A DNA stretch of 64,000 bases, taken from positions 5,165,016 through 5,229,015 of the forward strand of contig CM042568.1 in assembly GCA_023630585.1 (NCBI GenBank). The letters run 5' to 3'. The notes below the pieces were generated by a model. The model had not been told where the DNA came from. It was given only the letters and a program-made list of their open reading frames with translations, and ran no database searches. Shown piece after piece: positions 1 through 46,098 of the stretch. The translations under genes were made by a program, and so were the position numbers. Position 1 is the stretch's first letter; the number at the start of each line of letters is the position of its first letter. Source of the DNA: Cranoglanis bouderius (lineage: Eukaryota; Chordata; Actinopteri; Siluriformes; Cranoglanididae).

Positions 1-268
1 AAAAAAATTGTTTTCGACATCTCATTTTCAACTATAGGGTATATATGTTTTCGTTCTGAAACGAAAAACCAATGAACTGAAGAGTCCAAAATTGGCTCGT
101 GCTAATCGAGCGGCGTGGGTGAAGTCACCGATCTTGTAACGTCACAACGTTCTAATGAGCGAACGCGTTCTAGAACAGCTCCAGTCAGTGCATTTAAGGG
201 AAAACAGGGGCGAAGAGACGTTATTTTACTCTGAGCGCGTGCAGCTAACGGATTTTCTTTCGTCGTGA

Positions 269-13043
<12,775 letters not shown>

Positions 13044-13153
13044 AGCCCTTCCTCTTCTCTATAAAGCTTCAAGAAAATGTAGTTGACAGCGGGGATGGCA
13101 TAGGGGCACGCAGATGGGAGATGGAGACTATAGAGCATTTTGCATTTATAGTA

Positions 13154-13365
13154 CAGTGGGGGAAAAAGTATTTGATCCCCTGCTGATTTTGTACATTTGC
13201 CCACTGACAAAGAAATAATCAGTCTATAATTTTAATGGTAGGTGTATTTTAACAGTGAGAGACAACAATAAAATCCAGAAAAATGCATTTCAAAAAAGTT
13301 ATAAATTGATTTGCATTTTAATGAGGGAAATAAGTATTTGATCACCTATCAATCAGCAAGAGTTC
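13154..13365 (+). mobile_element. Isolated left end of a Tc1-like element
   Basis: About 210 bases starting CAGTGGGGGAAAAAGTATTT match the left inverted repeat of the complete element at 61892-63282. The transposase and right end are missing. It begins about 110 bases after the usp37-like stop codon. Confidence 0.85.
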
Positions 13366-13369
13366 TTGG

Positions 13370-14090
13370 GACGACCCTTTTGGCCTAGTGGAATTCTCAT
13401 GGTGAGTTAACTATGGAGGCAGATCATTTTAACGAAGCTCCACCGGTGTAGCAGGTGTCTGTCGCAGCCAGACTATCTGCACCTGTGGGTTCAGCCCCTC
13501 GGACCGGTGAGCAGCTCGATAACTGCAAAGTAGCAGTCCAGGAAGTGATCCTGAACTCTAGAGCCCCTAGTACGCAGGCTGTGTATGCTCTAAAGTGCTA
13601 GCCTTTTTTGCAGGGACCGCTGTATAGTGGTCAATCATCATCGACGCTGAAAGTGCATGTGGCGGCCATTTTGGCTGACCACAGCACAGTGGATAACATC
13701 TAGTTTGAAGCTCATTACCACGTTCCCCCAAGAGCCCAGTGTGTTTCTTGGATACTGTGGAATTGTAACTAAACACTTCTGCTGTAATCATAAACACCCT
13801 GATGTTCATAAAGAACATCTTTTCAACACTCTCAGTACTGTCTATACAGTAAACAATCTCACTATCTGGTATCACCCAGAAGAGGATGGGTTCCCTTTTG
13901 AGCCTGGTTCCTCTCAAGGTTTCTTCCTCATGTCATCTGAGGGAGTTTTTCCCTTGCCACTGATGCCTCTGGTTTGTTCATTAGGGATTTAAATCTATAT
14001 CCGGAGTTCTGGAAAGCTGCGCCACTGTCACTTTATGACGGTCTGCGCACGCACACTGCTCGGGTATTAGACACCACCCCTGGCGGTTAT
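13370..14090. repeat. Dispersed repeat downstream of the usp37-like gene
   Basis: The stretch includes GGGAGTTTTTCCCTTGCCAC followed by a motif ending TTAGGGATTTAAATC, which I recognise as part of a very common teleost interspersed sequence. The frames at 13567-13992 have no recognisable protein and I treat them as non-coding. Family assignment would need a repeat-library search. Confidence 0.5.
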
Positions 14091-14419
14091 CTGGTGTTCA
14101 CAGCTGGCTCAAGATATATCGCCAGTAAATTCTAATTTAAATGTCTGCAGCTTTAAGATTTACAAAAATAAACTGTGTTCTCATATCTTCTAGTATGTGT
14201 TTTCTTTTAGCCTATTTTGTAATCCTATACAAACCCTAACAGCCTATGCTGTCTGACTTCAGAGCAGGGTAGCAACAGAACATCTTTCTCTGATGTATCT
14301 TAGCTTCCTTTGTCCATGTTGCCAGACAAATAAAGTCACACGAACCTTCCATGCATGGAAAACATAAACCGGGGTTTAAATTTAGAAAATGAAACATGCT
14401 GTTTATCAGGGCTACTTCA

Positions 14420-14665
14420 CAAGTAGAGCCTTGGACTCCACAAGACCTCTGAAGGTGTGCTGTGGTATCTGGCACCAAGACGTTAGCATCAGATCCTTTA
14501 AGTTCTGTAAGTTGCGAGTCGAGGTCTCCATGGATCAGACCTGTGTGTCCGGCGCATCCCACAGACGCTCGATCGGATTAAGATCTGGGGAATTTGGAGG
14601 CCAAGTCAACATCCTGAACTCTTCGTCACGTTCCTCGAACCATTCCTGAACAATTCTTCATCTTC
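14420..14665 (-). mobile_element. Transposase fragment of the GATCAGCCATAAC Tc1 family
   Basis: Read on the minus strand it contains LTELKGSDANVLVPDTTAHL and QRSCGV, which match the transposase C-terminus of the elements at 10581-11798 and 45507-46075. No inverted-repeat end is seen beside it. Confidence 0.75.
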
Positions 14666-14683
14666 TAGATCTAACGACCTGTA

Positions 14684-15238
14684 CAGTACTGTGCAAAAGT
14701 TTTAGGCACATGCAAAGAAATGCTGTAGAGCAAAGACGCCTTCAAAATAATGAAAATAAATGTCTCTACATTTAAAAAAAAAACAAAAACATAAAGAGCA
14801 GTAAATGAAACAAAGTCAATATTTGGTGTGACAAAAAAATTTAAATAAAAATAGTAGTCTCCAGTACAATGTGTGCAGTTTTATAAGGAAATGAGCTGGT
14901 AAGTTTTATTGAGCATCTTGCAGAACCAGACACAGTTCTTCTGGAGACTTTGACTTTTGCACTCGCTTCTTATTTTTGCAGCAAAACCCAGCAGCCTTCA
15001 TTGTGTTTTTTGTCTTAAAAATGGTCTCTTAGGTAATATGCTGCTTTCTTTAATGACACACAAACATTTTTCTGTAACATTTAATTTTGTGCTAGAAAAC
15101 TAATGTTTGGGAATCTAAAATGTTTTTTGTACTGACTTGATAATGTAAAAGTCATAAAATAAATTAAAAAAAAAAAAAAAATCGATAAAAGTTGGTACTA
15201 AAAAAAATAGGGTGCCTAAAGCTTTTGCACAGTACTCT
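14684..15238. mobile_element. Non-autonomous Tc1-type element (CAGTACTGTGCAAAAG ends), copy 1
   Basis: The left end CAGTACTGTGCAAAAGTTTT is matched inverted by a right end reading GCTTTTGCACAGTACT. The 550-base interior has no transposase and is nearly the same as the interior of 54269-54795. The terminal motif is shared with the longer element at 36192-37856. Confidence 0.85.
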
Positions 15239-15910
15239 ATATAAAATTACTAATTAAAATTAACTGTTATTTTTATATTTTCAGTCAAATTTTGCACTGC
15301 AATCATAAATGACATCTTTAACTTGTCGATGCTGGCAAGTGACCATGGTATAAGCGGGATAATCCATGGCTAAGGTGCAAGTTATACGATTTTAATGCAC
15401 TTTAATGCATGACGTGGAGGCCAAAAAGGTTGTTTGCGGTCATCACAATCACATGACAGCAGCAAATCAAGCACTAAAAGTGTTTTGAGGTAAAGTTGTT
15501 TTGTCTGACCCATCCCTCTGGTCTTTGGGATTGTGGTTTTTATTTATTTCTTTATTTTATTTTTTTTACTAGTATGTAGTTAACACATTACACTGTGCCA
15601 TGTGTGGTTGTTTAATTCTTCCTTTATTTCTTTACTTACCCCATGACCATGAGCTGTTTATGAAATACAATACTTACTATACAAAATATTATTAGAGAGC
15701 TGCAATGTAAAATCTTAACCATCCTGCACCAATTTAATGTCTCTTCAAACAAGAAGCATCAAAGTCTCAAGGTCTCCAAGGTCTCAAGTCTCAGTCTGTA
15801 TTTTCAGAATGAACTCATGCAATCCAGGTAAAACAACAACAACAAAAAAAAAAAAAAAAAAAAAAAAAAACGTTCATTAAGTTCTACAGACCAAACTGCA
15901 GCAGGACTCC

Positions 15911-18570
15911 TCACTCTCTCGTCTGCACAGAAACTTCCTGCAGGTGTTGGCGCACAACACTGTCCAGCACTTTGCTGAGACCCTTACAGGCCACTGTCGC
16001 GGCCTCCATCAGTGCTGGCAGGTGGTCCTGGTGGAGACGGGCATCCATCTGCACCAGTGCGATGTTCTCACTGCGAGGCAGAAGTGCCAGGGACAGTGTG
16101 GTGCCACCGCCACTCTCCTCAGCATGGCACAGGTCTGCCAGTGGCGTGTCCTCCACAAAGCCGGCCGTGCAGGCGCACACGTAATCACGCATGGGGATGC
16201 CAGCATCCACCAGGGCGAGAGTAGCCGCGTTAACACACGCACTGTAGTTTCCACCATCTGACTGGAGGATCTGCACAGGAGAACAGAATTTATTAGTGCA
16301 TGCACCAGGTATATCACTCATCAAAGTGCAGTTATGTGGACTATATTCACTAAATTATATTTCATTATGTTACTAGAAATGGCATCAAATATGCAACTGG
16401 GGCTAGTGTAACTATGCTAATGTTTTTGCTCAAATGGGGATAACTTTCCTCTACCGGGGGATAAGCTTGTCGTTATCCCAAGCACGACTACCCCCCCCCC
16501 CCCTTCCTCGGGCACGACTCTCCCCTTCCACGGGCACGACTCCCCCCTTCCTGGGGGATGACCTTGTCGTTTCCAAAGGATGACACACTACACTTCCTGG
16601 AGGATAACTCTCCCCTTCCTGAGGGATAACTTTCCCATGGGATAACCTTGCCATTCCTGAGGGATCGCACTACCAATCCTAGGGGATAACGTTCCCATTC
16701 CTGGGGGCTAATATTTCGTCAGTGGAGACACAGCTATTGTTTTACAACTTGGACTGCATTATTAACCTTCAGTTCCATCCTGCGAGAGTTTTTTGTTGGT
16801 TGGTTGTATGGGTGGAATGTTTCTAAAAGGTGGGGAACATTATAGCTACATGATTCGGATGAAGCAACCAACATCGAGTACCTTAACATAGATGTCTATC
16901 TGGGAGCGTGGGTAGAGCTGTGTGAGGACGGCGGCTTCAAAGGTCTGTTTCAGGTGAAGACTCATCTCGCTGGACTTGCGATCGCCATGTGGTCGTCTTT
17001 TCCTCTCCGCCGTGCTGAACGTGGCCATGCTGTACTGACAGTTAATGACAGCACGGTCGTGAAGGGATTTACTTCTGGACCCTCGAACCTTAAAGAAAAC
17101 AGCGAAGGATGAAGGAAAAATAGTAGGGGTGGGTAAATCTCTAATGCATTACCTAGCCCAACAATTAAACCTTTTAATCTGCTGCCCACTCACTGGAAAC
17201 TGACTAGGTTAAAAAGTGGTAGTTAATGCTAGTTTGTTAGTCAAGTCTAATACTATTACTAATATTAGATTACAGTTCGACCAATAGTGGATTTTACCGA
17301 TATTGATAACTAAGTGGGGGCAGTGAACCAAACTGAACCAAAAACGTAACACTCCAAATAACAAATAAAAATAAAGACATCCAAAATGAGCCCTAATCAA
17401 TGACGTGGTGATGTGATGCGGCATAGCGTGAAGCAGAGTTAAAGTTAACACCCAGAAGTGGATTATTTTCCAATAACCCAAGTGTTTTATTCTTCTTATA
17501 CCACAGCAATTTGCCACCAATTATAACATTTAATTTATTAATAAACGACACATTGTACTTGTTAACGGTTTATACTTTATTTCTTACCTCCACAAAACAA
17601 GTTAGCTCCTGCTATCACTTACACAATATAGCCAAAAGTATGTGGACACCTAAGTATTGTACATACCATTCCAAAAACCATGGGTGTCAATACAGAGACG
17701 ATCCTGATTTGCTGTTATAGTAACCTCCACTCTTCTGGGAAGGCTTTCCATTAGATTTTGGAGCGTGGATGTGGGGATTTGTGTTCATTCAGCTACAAGA
17801 GTGCAAGAGGTGAGGTCACTGGTGATGTCACGGTCACATCAAGAGGTACACTGATGTCAGGCGAGGAGACTTTGGCCATAGCTATCTTTCCAATTAAACT
17901 CAAATGTATTCAGAAGGGTTGAGGTCAGGGCTATGTGCAGGTAAACCATGTCTTCATGGAGCTCGCTTTGTGCACAGGGGCATTGTCATGCTGGAACAGG
18001 TTTGTGCATCTTAGAGCCAGTGAAGGGAAATTTGTGCTAAACATTGTGGCAATAGTTTAAGGAAGAACCACATATGGGTGTGGTGATATAAACAGTTGTT
18101 CCCTCACCAGTCTCTTTTTTTAAAATTTTTTATTTAATAAGACAAACAACACACTTTGTCATGTTACAGAGAGAAACCAGGAAGCGTAAACTCCTCTGCC
18201 CTAAAGCCTTTTCCATGGTGAAAACTTATGAACTGTTACAAAGCGCTGACACTGGAGACTCCTTCCATAAATATTAAACGACACTCATCGTTCACTCCTA
18301 GGGGCATTTTAGCGTAGCCAGTGTTTGGACAGTGTAGTGTGTATATTTTTTTCCCTGTTAAATCTGGTTTAGAGAGCAGTAGTGTGGATTAAAGTGTACC
18401 TCATGTGGTCCGTACACCACCGCCAGCGCCTTCGTGTTCCCCTGCTCCATGTACGCAGATCCGTCCGCCTGCCCGAACACCCCCATGCGGGCCTGCAGCT
18501 TCCGCAGCTCGGTGGCCTTCCGTCCGTCCAGCCGGTAGCCCTGATCGGACAACAGCTCGAGTCCAGCCAT
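15911..18570 (-). CDS. exosc4: Exosome complex component Rrp41 (EXOSC4)
   Basis: RNase PH-fold subunit of the six-member ring of the RNA exosome, which threads RNA in 3'-5' decay and processing in nucleus and cytoplasm. In animals the ring is structural and catalysis comes from associated nucleases. Exons on the minus strand are 18570-18400, 17088-16882 and 16270-15911, all with AG/GT borders and all joining in phase 0. They give 245 codons, the human length. Recognisable segments in order are MAGLELLSDQGYRLDGRK, QADGSAYMEQGNTKALAVVY, NCQYSMATFS, ERKRRPHGDRKSSEM, SQIDIYVKILQSDGG and DAGIPMRDYVCACTAGFV. The gene appears intact. It converges with the usp37-like gene 2.9 kb away, and its 5' end faces the kinase 3' end. 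Confidence 0.97.
16435..16715. repeat. Degenerate minisatellite in exosc4 intron 2
   Basis: About nine diverged copies of a 20-35-base unit built on TTCCTGGGGGATAAC, alternating with CCTTCCTCGGGCACGACTC-type units, plus a run of 13 C at 16491-16503. It lies wholly within the intron between exosc4 exons 2 and 3. Confidence 0.75.
17627..18095. mobile_element. Tc1-like remnant (AGTATGTGGACACC family)
   Basis: It starts ATATAGCCAAAAGTATGTGG, the same terminal motif as the element at 46099-46550, and includes an inverted copy of that element's CTTCCCAGAAGAATGGAGG region. No intact transposase or right end is visible. It lies in exosc4 intron 1. Confidence 0.7.
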
Positions 18571-18800
18571 TCGGTAACTTATCGAGTTTTTCTTTTCTCC
18601 TGTAAAATGTTCAAATCAACCGAGCAGGAAGCGCCATGTGCTGATTTGCTGCTACTCTGTTTTTTATCCCCTCCCCAACCACATTCCGCTAAGTCCCGCC
18701 TTCTGATCTCTGATTCGCTAATGTGTACTCAGAGGCAGCTCGCTGATTGGACAGTTCCAAGGCCTCGAGTATCCGGAACACCCAGGAGGCGTTTATTATT
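18571..18800 (-). promoter_or_regulatory. Probable exosc4 promoter region
   Basis: This is the sequence immediately upstream of the exosc4 start codon. It is less AT-rich than its surroundings and holds an inverted CCAAT (ATTGG at 18746-18750), about 176 bases before the ATG. No TATA box is evident. The assignment rests mainly on position. Confidence 0.4.
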
Positions 18801-18938
18801 TATTTTATTTTACTTTTATTTGTTATTATTTATTTTACATCAGATATAAACAGAACAATGGCAGGGAGGCTACAAGTACAAACGGACAAAAATAGATAAA
18901 TGAAAATACAAATAAATAAATAATAAAAAATAAGGCAC

Positions 18939-18941
<3 letters not shown>

Positions 18942-19018
<77 letters not shown>
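18942..19018. repeat. (TA)n microsatellite
   Basis: About 77 bases of pure TA, between exosc4 and the kinase gene. Confidence 0.97.
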
Positions 19019-19019
<1 letters not shown>

Positions 19020-19023
<4 letters not shown>

Positions 19024-19900
19024 AATAAATAAAAACCGTTCAAAGATTTCATGTTCAGTAGTGTTCCTGTTGTATACTGTAGTTCATGTTATGCATCATT
19101 ATTAATATTTAACTCCTTGCAGGAGGCGGGTTTGTCGGAATACGGGTAGGGGAACAATGACGTCTTGATACCGCGACATTGATTACGGATCCTCGTTTGG
19201 TCCAAAAATGCAACCACTAGATGCCTGCGATAAATTACTATCACCCTGAGTTTACATCAAATCCAATCTTTATCAAAAGGCGCCATTTTATGTGCCGTTA
19301 AACTACACCTGAACACGCCATTTTTAAATCATTACAGTTATCTGTTTAAATAATAGTTTAATGTGGGGTTTTTTTGTAAGTTTTTAAACATTTGTAGTAA
19401 AACCTGCTGGAACAAATAACCCAAAAGAAACCATCACATAAATTCTAAAGGTTTCCACTACAAGTACCATTACAAACCATCAGCTAACCATTAAAACTAT
19501 TACCATTACTGGTTCTTAATGGTATCCACTAGACATAACATGCCACCAAAAGAAGGCAACAAATTACCACTAGAGACCCAAAGGGACCATTACTGTTTCC
19601 ATTAAAACCATTACAAATTCTATGAGAGTTTCTATCGTTTTTTGTTTCGTTTTGTTTTTTCCAGCAGGGAACCATCATGTATCTGAGTCTCGAGTTGCAC
19701 CGTCATATTCTCAGTAATTTATTTAACATTTAGTCAAAATGCCATAACCACAATAGTGCTTAGTTTCGGCATGTAAAGGTTTACAGTCACCATGTCATCA
19801 TCATCAAATTATTCGCATACAGGACCTTCAAGCTGCTGTGTGTATTTTGTGAGATCACATACTCACCTTTGTTTTATACGAAAGTACCGAGATAGAAATG
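19020..19900. other. Intergenic, nothing recognised
   Basis: No coding signature or transposon end is seen. A loosely repetitive stretch at 19410-19620 carries several variants of ACCATTA and ACCATTAC. Confidence 0.5.
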
Positions 19901-19904
19901 TGAA

Positions 19905-20090
19905 CGCTCTTGTGGCTGAATGAACACAAATACCCACAGCCTCCCTCCAAAATCTAGTGGAAAGTCTTCCCAGAAGAGTGGAGGTTATTATAAAAGCAAA
20001 GGGGGAATAATCTGGAATGGGATGTTCAACACAACATGTATGGGGTGTGTGTGACTGTCAGGTCAGGACTGTCTTTTGGCTATATAGTCT
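19905..20090 (+). mobile_element. Fragment of the AGTATGTGGACACC Tc1 family
   Basis: It shares TTGTGGCTGAATGAACACAA and TCCAAAATCTAGTGGAAAG with 46390-46445 and ends in a motif like TTTTGGCTATATAGT. Only the right portion is present. Confidence 0.8.
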
Positions 20091-20699
20091 ATATGATCGT
20101 AGTGCAAGAACAGTTAAGCATTTAAAAAAAAAAAAAAAATTGCATAATTGAGTGAATGAGTACTTTTATTCTCACCTCGGAGCAATTTAAAGTCAGCAAA
20201 GAGAACGCACAAAACTCTAAACCATCATACACTCTACCCCTTGTGAGCTGCATGCCCCATGATAGGCTCTTATATTTTATGATGCAATAACACTTGCCTG
20301 TCACATGTTCAACTCCTGTTTCTTAAAAAAAAAAAAAATGCAGGAAAAAGGATTATCCTATAAAAAGGATATGTATTAATAATTTATGCATGAAAGGGTT
20401 AAGTGAATTCTCCAGTATGATTTAATCAAGAACAATATAAAGGCCGTGCCATCACTATTCCAGGGACTCTCCACCCTGAAACATATAAAATTTGTTTATA
20501 CTGAAATATTTGCAGTGTTTAGAGATTCTGGTGGCAATTCGTTAGCTGGTGCTGTATTTTCGTTATTCCCGTGAGAAGTTTAAATGTCAGTCTGTCATCA
20601 CAGGGGAAAACTGTTCTTGCTAGATTGCTAGCAGAGTTACAGCGGTGTTTAATAGGGAAAAAAACAAACACAACAGAAACATAACCTTAAACGCAAAGG

Positions 20700-20948
20700 A
20701 TGTTGAGTCAGGTTGAGCCGTTAGAAAGTTTAATCATTCATCAATTTCCAGCGATGATCAACATCATGATAAAAAATAAATCCAATGTGGAAGTAGTGGA
20801 GATGTTGATGCTGGCCTCAAAGTCCCAGAATGCAATGCAGGTACACAGAAATTCAGCTCGGCTAGTTAACTATCTACGAGATGACGAGAGCGATGACGTT
20901 GAGTGTACAGACGAGGAGGTGAGAGAGCTGGACAGACTAAAGGACTAA
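20700..20948 (+). CDS. Possible small ORF, 82 codons, unrecognised
   Basis: An ATG-started frame of 82 codons, with a hydrophobic N-terminal part (IIHQFPAMINIMIK) and an acidic C-terminus (DDESDDVECTDEEVRELD). I do not recognise it. It is outside the other gene models and not inside an identified transposon. It could be chance, a decayed gene or an exon of an unmodelled gene. The acidic end looks more protein-like than most chance frames here, which is the only reason to list it. Confidence 0.18.
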   Translation: MLSQVEPLESLIIHQFPAMINIMIKNKSNVEVVEMLMLASKSQNAMQVHRNSARLVNYLRDDESDDVECTDEEVRELDRLKD

Positions 20949-22202
20949 AGCGCCGCTGCATCGCTCTCGAGGGGTAAATCCCACTGCACCACTATCAGCA
21001 GGTGTTTGAAAGGCATTGTGGGTAATGTAGGAAACTGTTAAGCAGAGGTGAACATGGAGCGATTTTTTTTCAACTCGGAATTTCTTGACAAAATAAACCT
21101 CGGATGTTAAGCACATGAATTAAAGATTACAATCCAAGTCGTTCAGATTTTTCAGATGGATTTGTCCTTTAAGCGGTCGCAGGGTTACAATCAGACCGTT
21201 TGTACGAGGTGATAAATCCAGTAGATGAACGAACGCTGCAAGAGTAATCAAAACAAGCACCATGCAATTTTAAAAATAAAATTTATTAGCATCTCTAATA
21301 TGTATAAATAAAAACATATATAAGAAACAATGCATATATGCATTATGAGCAGAACAATAAGTGAATCTGTGATACAAAGGAGCCGAGGCTAACAAACCAC
21401 GGTCTGGGTTTTTTTTTTTTTTTTTTTTTGGTTTGTTTGTTTTTTTTTTAAATAATTTTTGAAGTATGTGTGTCTGTGAGAATGTACCTTGGAAATCAAG
21501 CATTGCAAACATCATCCATATCTATGAGTTGCAGCTCTAAATTCAGTCATTACAATGAAAGAAACAAGGATAGAAAGAGACATGGAGCATGATGTGTTGG
21601 AGGGTAAAAAAAAATCAAATGAAATAAAATAAAATAAAATAAAGATTTCATGTGTATCTGGTGAGTCTCGGTTGGTTTCCACAAAAACCAGGAAACCATC
21701 AGTTCCACATTCACAGCAAACGGTATCTGCTACAGATCATTTAATGAAAATATACAGTACTTTTGACTGTTCTGAGCCAAATCTGAAAGATGTACCAGGG
21801 CATTTTAAGATATAACCTCTTCACCGATGGATATACATCAAAGCTGTAAAATAATACAGAAGTTATGAAACAGTAAAACAAGCCGAGTCTGTTATGTTTG
21901 GATTTTTTTGTACTAAGGGTCACTGTAACACTCAACTCATCGACGGACGATCTGCGGGCTCAGTCGTGATGGATCAAAACTTCCAGCACCCGCAGCTCAG
22001 TCCTTTTGGTCATGCTTTCAACACTGGCTGAAGTAAAAACCCTTTCAAAATCATTAGATATGCACAAGAAAGAAGCGGCACCTCTGCGAGCTGACGAGGA
22101 AAGGGGAAAAAAAAGTGGTCAGAGGTTGAGTCTGAGGTAAGAGAACTGCTGCCGTTAATCAAAAATGGAGAAAAGAAAAAAAAAAAAAAAATTACATGTA
22201 AA

Positions 22203-22234
<32 letters not shown>

Positions 22235-22654
22235 AAAGGAAGTAACAGACAAAACGCAACACGTATCCTTCAAATCGTATCTACATGACACTGCTGACAT
22301 CACAACTGGCATCAAGTTTGAGCGATGTGCCGGTTTATTACGCTCACCCACCGTGTAGCTCTAAACTCAGTTTACTGACTGCAGCCCATCTGCTGATATC
22401 CATCCATCCATCCATCCATCAGTGAAAAGGACCACCAGAGGAGCTTAGATATTATTTGAGTGGCTGTTCATTCCGAGGCACAGCAGTGACACTGACATGG
22501 TAGTGTGCAGGGTGTGCTCTGAACCTTTTACAGCCTTAAAGGATAACATGCTTTGATATAAAGTCATTGATCAGTGTTTAAGGCTTTGTGCTACTGCTTG
22601 GGGGCCTTTGACAGACATTTGACCTTTGCTCTGACCATAATAAATCATTATGAT

Positions 22655-22960
22655 GTAGTATTATCCATTCATTTTCCATACCGCTTTTCCTACACAGGGT
22701 CCCTGTAGCCTATTCCGGGGAACTCGGGGCACACCCTGGACGGGGTGCCAACCCATTGCAGGGCACAAATCACACACATTCACACCCTAGACAATTTGGA
22801 AATGCCAACCAGCCTACGACGCACGTCTTTGGACTGGGGGAGTAAACTAGAGTACCCAGAGAAAAAACTCTCCCGCACGCAGAGTGGAGGCGGGATTCGA
22901 ACCCCCAACCCCGGAGGTGCGAGGCAAACATGCTAACTACTAAACGTAGAATTAAGCATA
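22655..22960. repeat. Dispersed teleost repeat with GGATTCGAACCCCCAACCC motif, copy 1
   Basis: It includes GGGGTGCCAACCCATTGCAG, GACAATTTGGAAATGCCA and GGATTCGAACCCCCAACCC, shared with 46828-47130. It resembles the widespread fish interspersed sequence I associate with L2-like LINE or SINE tails; that family name is from general knowledge. Confidence 0.75.
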
Positions 22961-24013
22961 GTATGCAAAGGTTTCCAGAGAAACGGGACGTTTCAGACAA
23001 AAGTCCTTCATCAGCTGAGCAAGCAAAGTGCAAAAGGCTGTAACAGGTGAAACCAGTTCTCTCTCTCTCTCTAAAATAATATATATACACGTGGATGTAG
23101 TAATGTGGTAAAAACCTATCCATAGCACACAAATTTTCCAGAGGAACAGGACGTTCCAGACAAAGTTTTTCATTAGGCGTACAAGCAAAGTGCTGCGTAA
23201 GCAAACGAAGCAATTTGCTTGTGTCCCAAACGTCCTGTTTCTGCAGAAAACTCTGAGCTCATGATGCTGTAGTTTGTCTCACACGGGCACTCGGCTAAAT
23301 GGGAACTAATGTTTTGAGAATGGAACTAAACGAATCATTCATGCTAATTGTTTGCATTTTTTGCTTTACCCTGCCTTCGTCAACTTGCGAACTTGGAATC
23401 GATTCAAACGTCGCTGTAATCGTGGCTCCATGTTACACGTGTGCATCAAACATATAGATTTTTAAAATGTATACAAAATCTCACATTCTTGTGAGGCCCC
23501 CTGGTGGCGGGTGTGCTCTTGGGAGTTTTTGAACACGTCGTGCTCTCGTGGTCTATTTTAGAAAGACACACCCAAACGTCTAGTGGTGGTCCTGTGATGG
23601 AACAACAGAAGGGCTACAGTCAGAAATCCAGCCGTACGGCAGGGTTACCTGATAAACTGGCACGATTGGCGTTTGAAGTCCTAGTCCTGAACACTGCTGA
23701 AAACTTTTTCACCTTTAAAACAACGGGGAACACAACATCCAAGACATTTATCAAACGAGAAAATGAAAATAAGGAGGGTTATATGAGCGAGTGAAGAGTC
23801 TGATGTAACTTGTAAAGCGCGAAGGCTTCGTTGGCCTCTTGATGAACCAGACGGAATGAAGGAGCTATGCAGTAACTCTGACGTGGCGATGTGGTCTCCG
23901 CTCTGCTCCGTCCCCGTGCCTTTAGAGTGCAAAGATCCCCTTACTTCATTTGCTGTGTGGTTATACACACACTCGCACACGCATTCATGCGCACACAGTC
24001 ACACACACTCGTG

Positions 24014-24019
<6 letters not shown>

Positions 24020-24088
<69 letters not shown>
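24020..24088. repeat. (TA)n microsatellite after the kinase stop codon
   Basis: About 69 bases of TA, preceded by CA-rich sequence. On the kinase transcript it begins about 46 bases after the stop codon, so it lies in the presumed 3'UTR. Confidence 0.95.
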
Positions 24089-24092
<4 letters not shown>

Positions 24093-24134
24093 TATATAAA
24101 TAAATATAATGTTTACATATAGATCTGATCCGGA

Positions 24135-45218
<21,084 letters not shown>

Positions 45219-45506
45219 CGTCAACAATTTACACTCCTGTCCGTCTTAAATGCTGCGGAAATGCAAAATTAAACTTCTCCCGATGATGATAAAACTGTAG
45301 AAAAAACGTCTATACACTATAATGTATTATAATTCCTTTAGGTGCTGTATTATCCCCTGTTTTCCCCCGTTGTCAATGATTTACAGTCAGCTTTAATCTT
45401 CCCTTCACTATACTGTAGTTGGAGCAGGGTTGCCAGATATGTGATATAAATCCAAATCCCTCAAAATAAAAAGGCTCTAACTCTTTACAGCAGAACAAAT
45501 ATTATA

Positions 45507-46075
45507 CACCGATCAGCCATAACATTAAAACCACTGACCGATGAAGTGAATAACATTGGTTATCTTGTTACAGTGGCACCTGTCAAGGGGTGAGATATAT
45601 TAGGCAGCAAGTAAACAGTCAGTTCTTGAAGTTGATGTGTTGGAAGCAGGAATAATGGGCAAGCGTAAGGATCTGAGCAACTTTGACAAGGGCTTCTTCA
45701 TGGCAACAGTATTCCCTAATAGCGTGGCCTCTTTCAGCAGGATAATGCACCCTGCCACACTGCAAAAATTGTTCAGGAATGGTTTGAGGAACATGACAAA
45801 GAGTTCAAGGTGTTGACTTGGCCTCCAAACTCCCCAGATCTCAATCCGATCGAGCATCTGTGGGATGTGCTGGACAAACAAGTCCGATCCATGGAGGCCT
45901 CAACTCGCTTACAGAACTTAAAGGATCTGCTGCTAACGTCTTGGTGTCAGATACCACAGCACACCTTCAGAGGTCTTGTGGAGTCCATGCCTCGACGGGT
46001 CACAGCTGTTTTGGTGGCGCAAGTGGGACCTACACAATATTATACAGGTGGTTTTAATGTTATGGCTGATCGGTG
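45507..46075 (+). mobile_element. Internally deleted Tc1-like element
   Basis: Ends CACCGATCAGCCATAACATT and its inverse ending CGGTG at 46075. Compared with 10581-11798, about 0.6 kb is missing between the transposase start (MGKRKDLSNFDKG) and the core. The C-terminal frame from 45810, LTWPPNSPDLNPIEHLWDVL onward, is open. It is a deletion derivative, upstream of the kinase start. Confidence 0.85.
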
Positions 46076-46098
46076 AATATTTTCCCCCTCAGCACATA

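Larger units (their letters stand above)
21280..24134 (-). other. Likely 3' untranslated region of the kinase gene
   Basis: The sequence between the kinase stop codon and a minus-strand AATAAA near 21285 is T-rich on the transcript strand and has no gene. It contains a TA microsatellite at 24020-24088, a dispersed repeat at 22655-22960 and A-runs near 22170-22240. The length, about 2.85 kb, is an inference from the polyadenylation-like signal. Confidence 0.45.

Noticed and set aside
15944..16317. Plus-strand and alternate minus-strand frames over exosc4 exon 3
   Set aside because: They are opposite-strand or shifted readings of a well-identified exon.
23504..23794. 96-codon plus-strand frame near the kinase 3' end
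   Set aside because: No recognisable motif, and it lies in the presumed kinase 3'UTR on the opposite strand.
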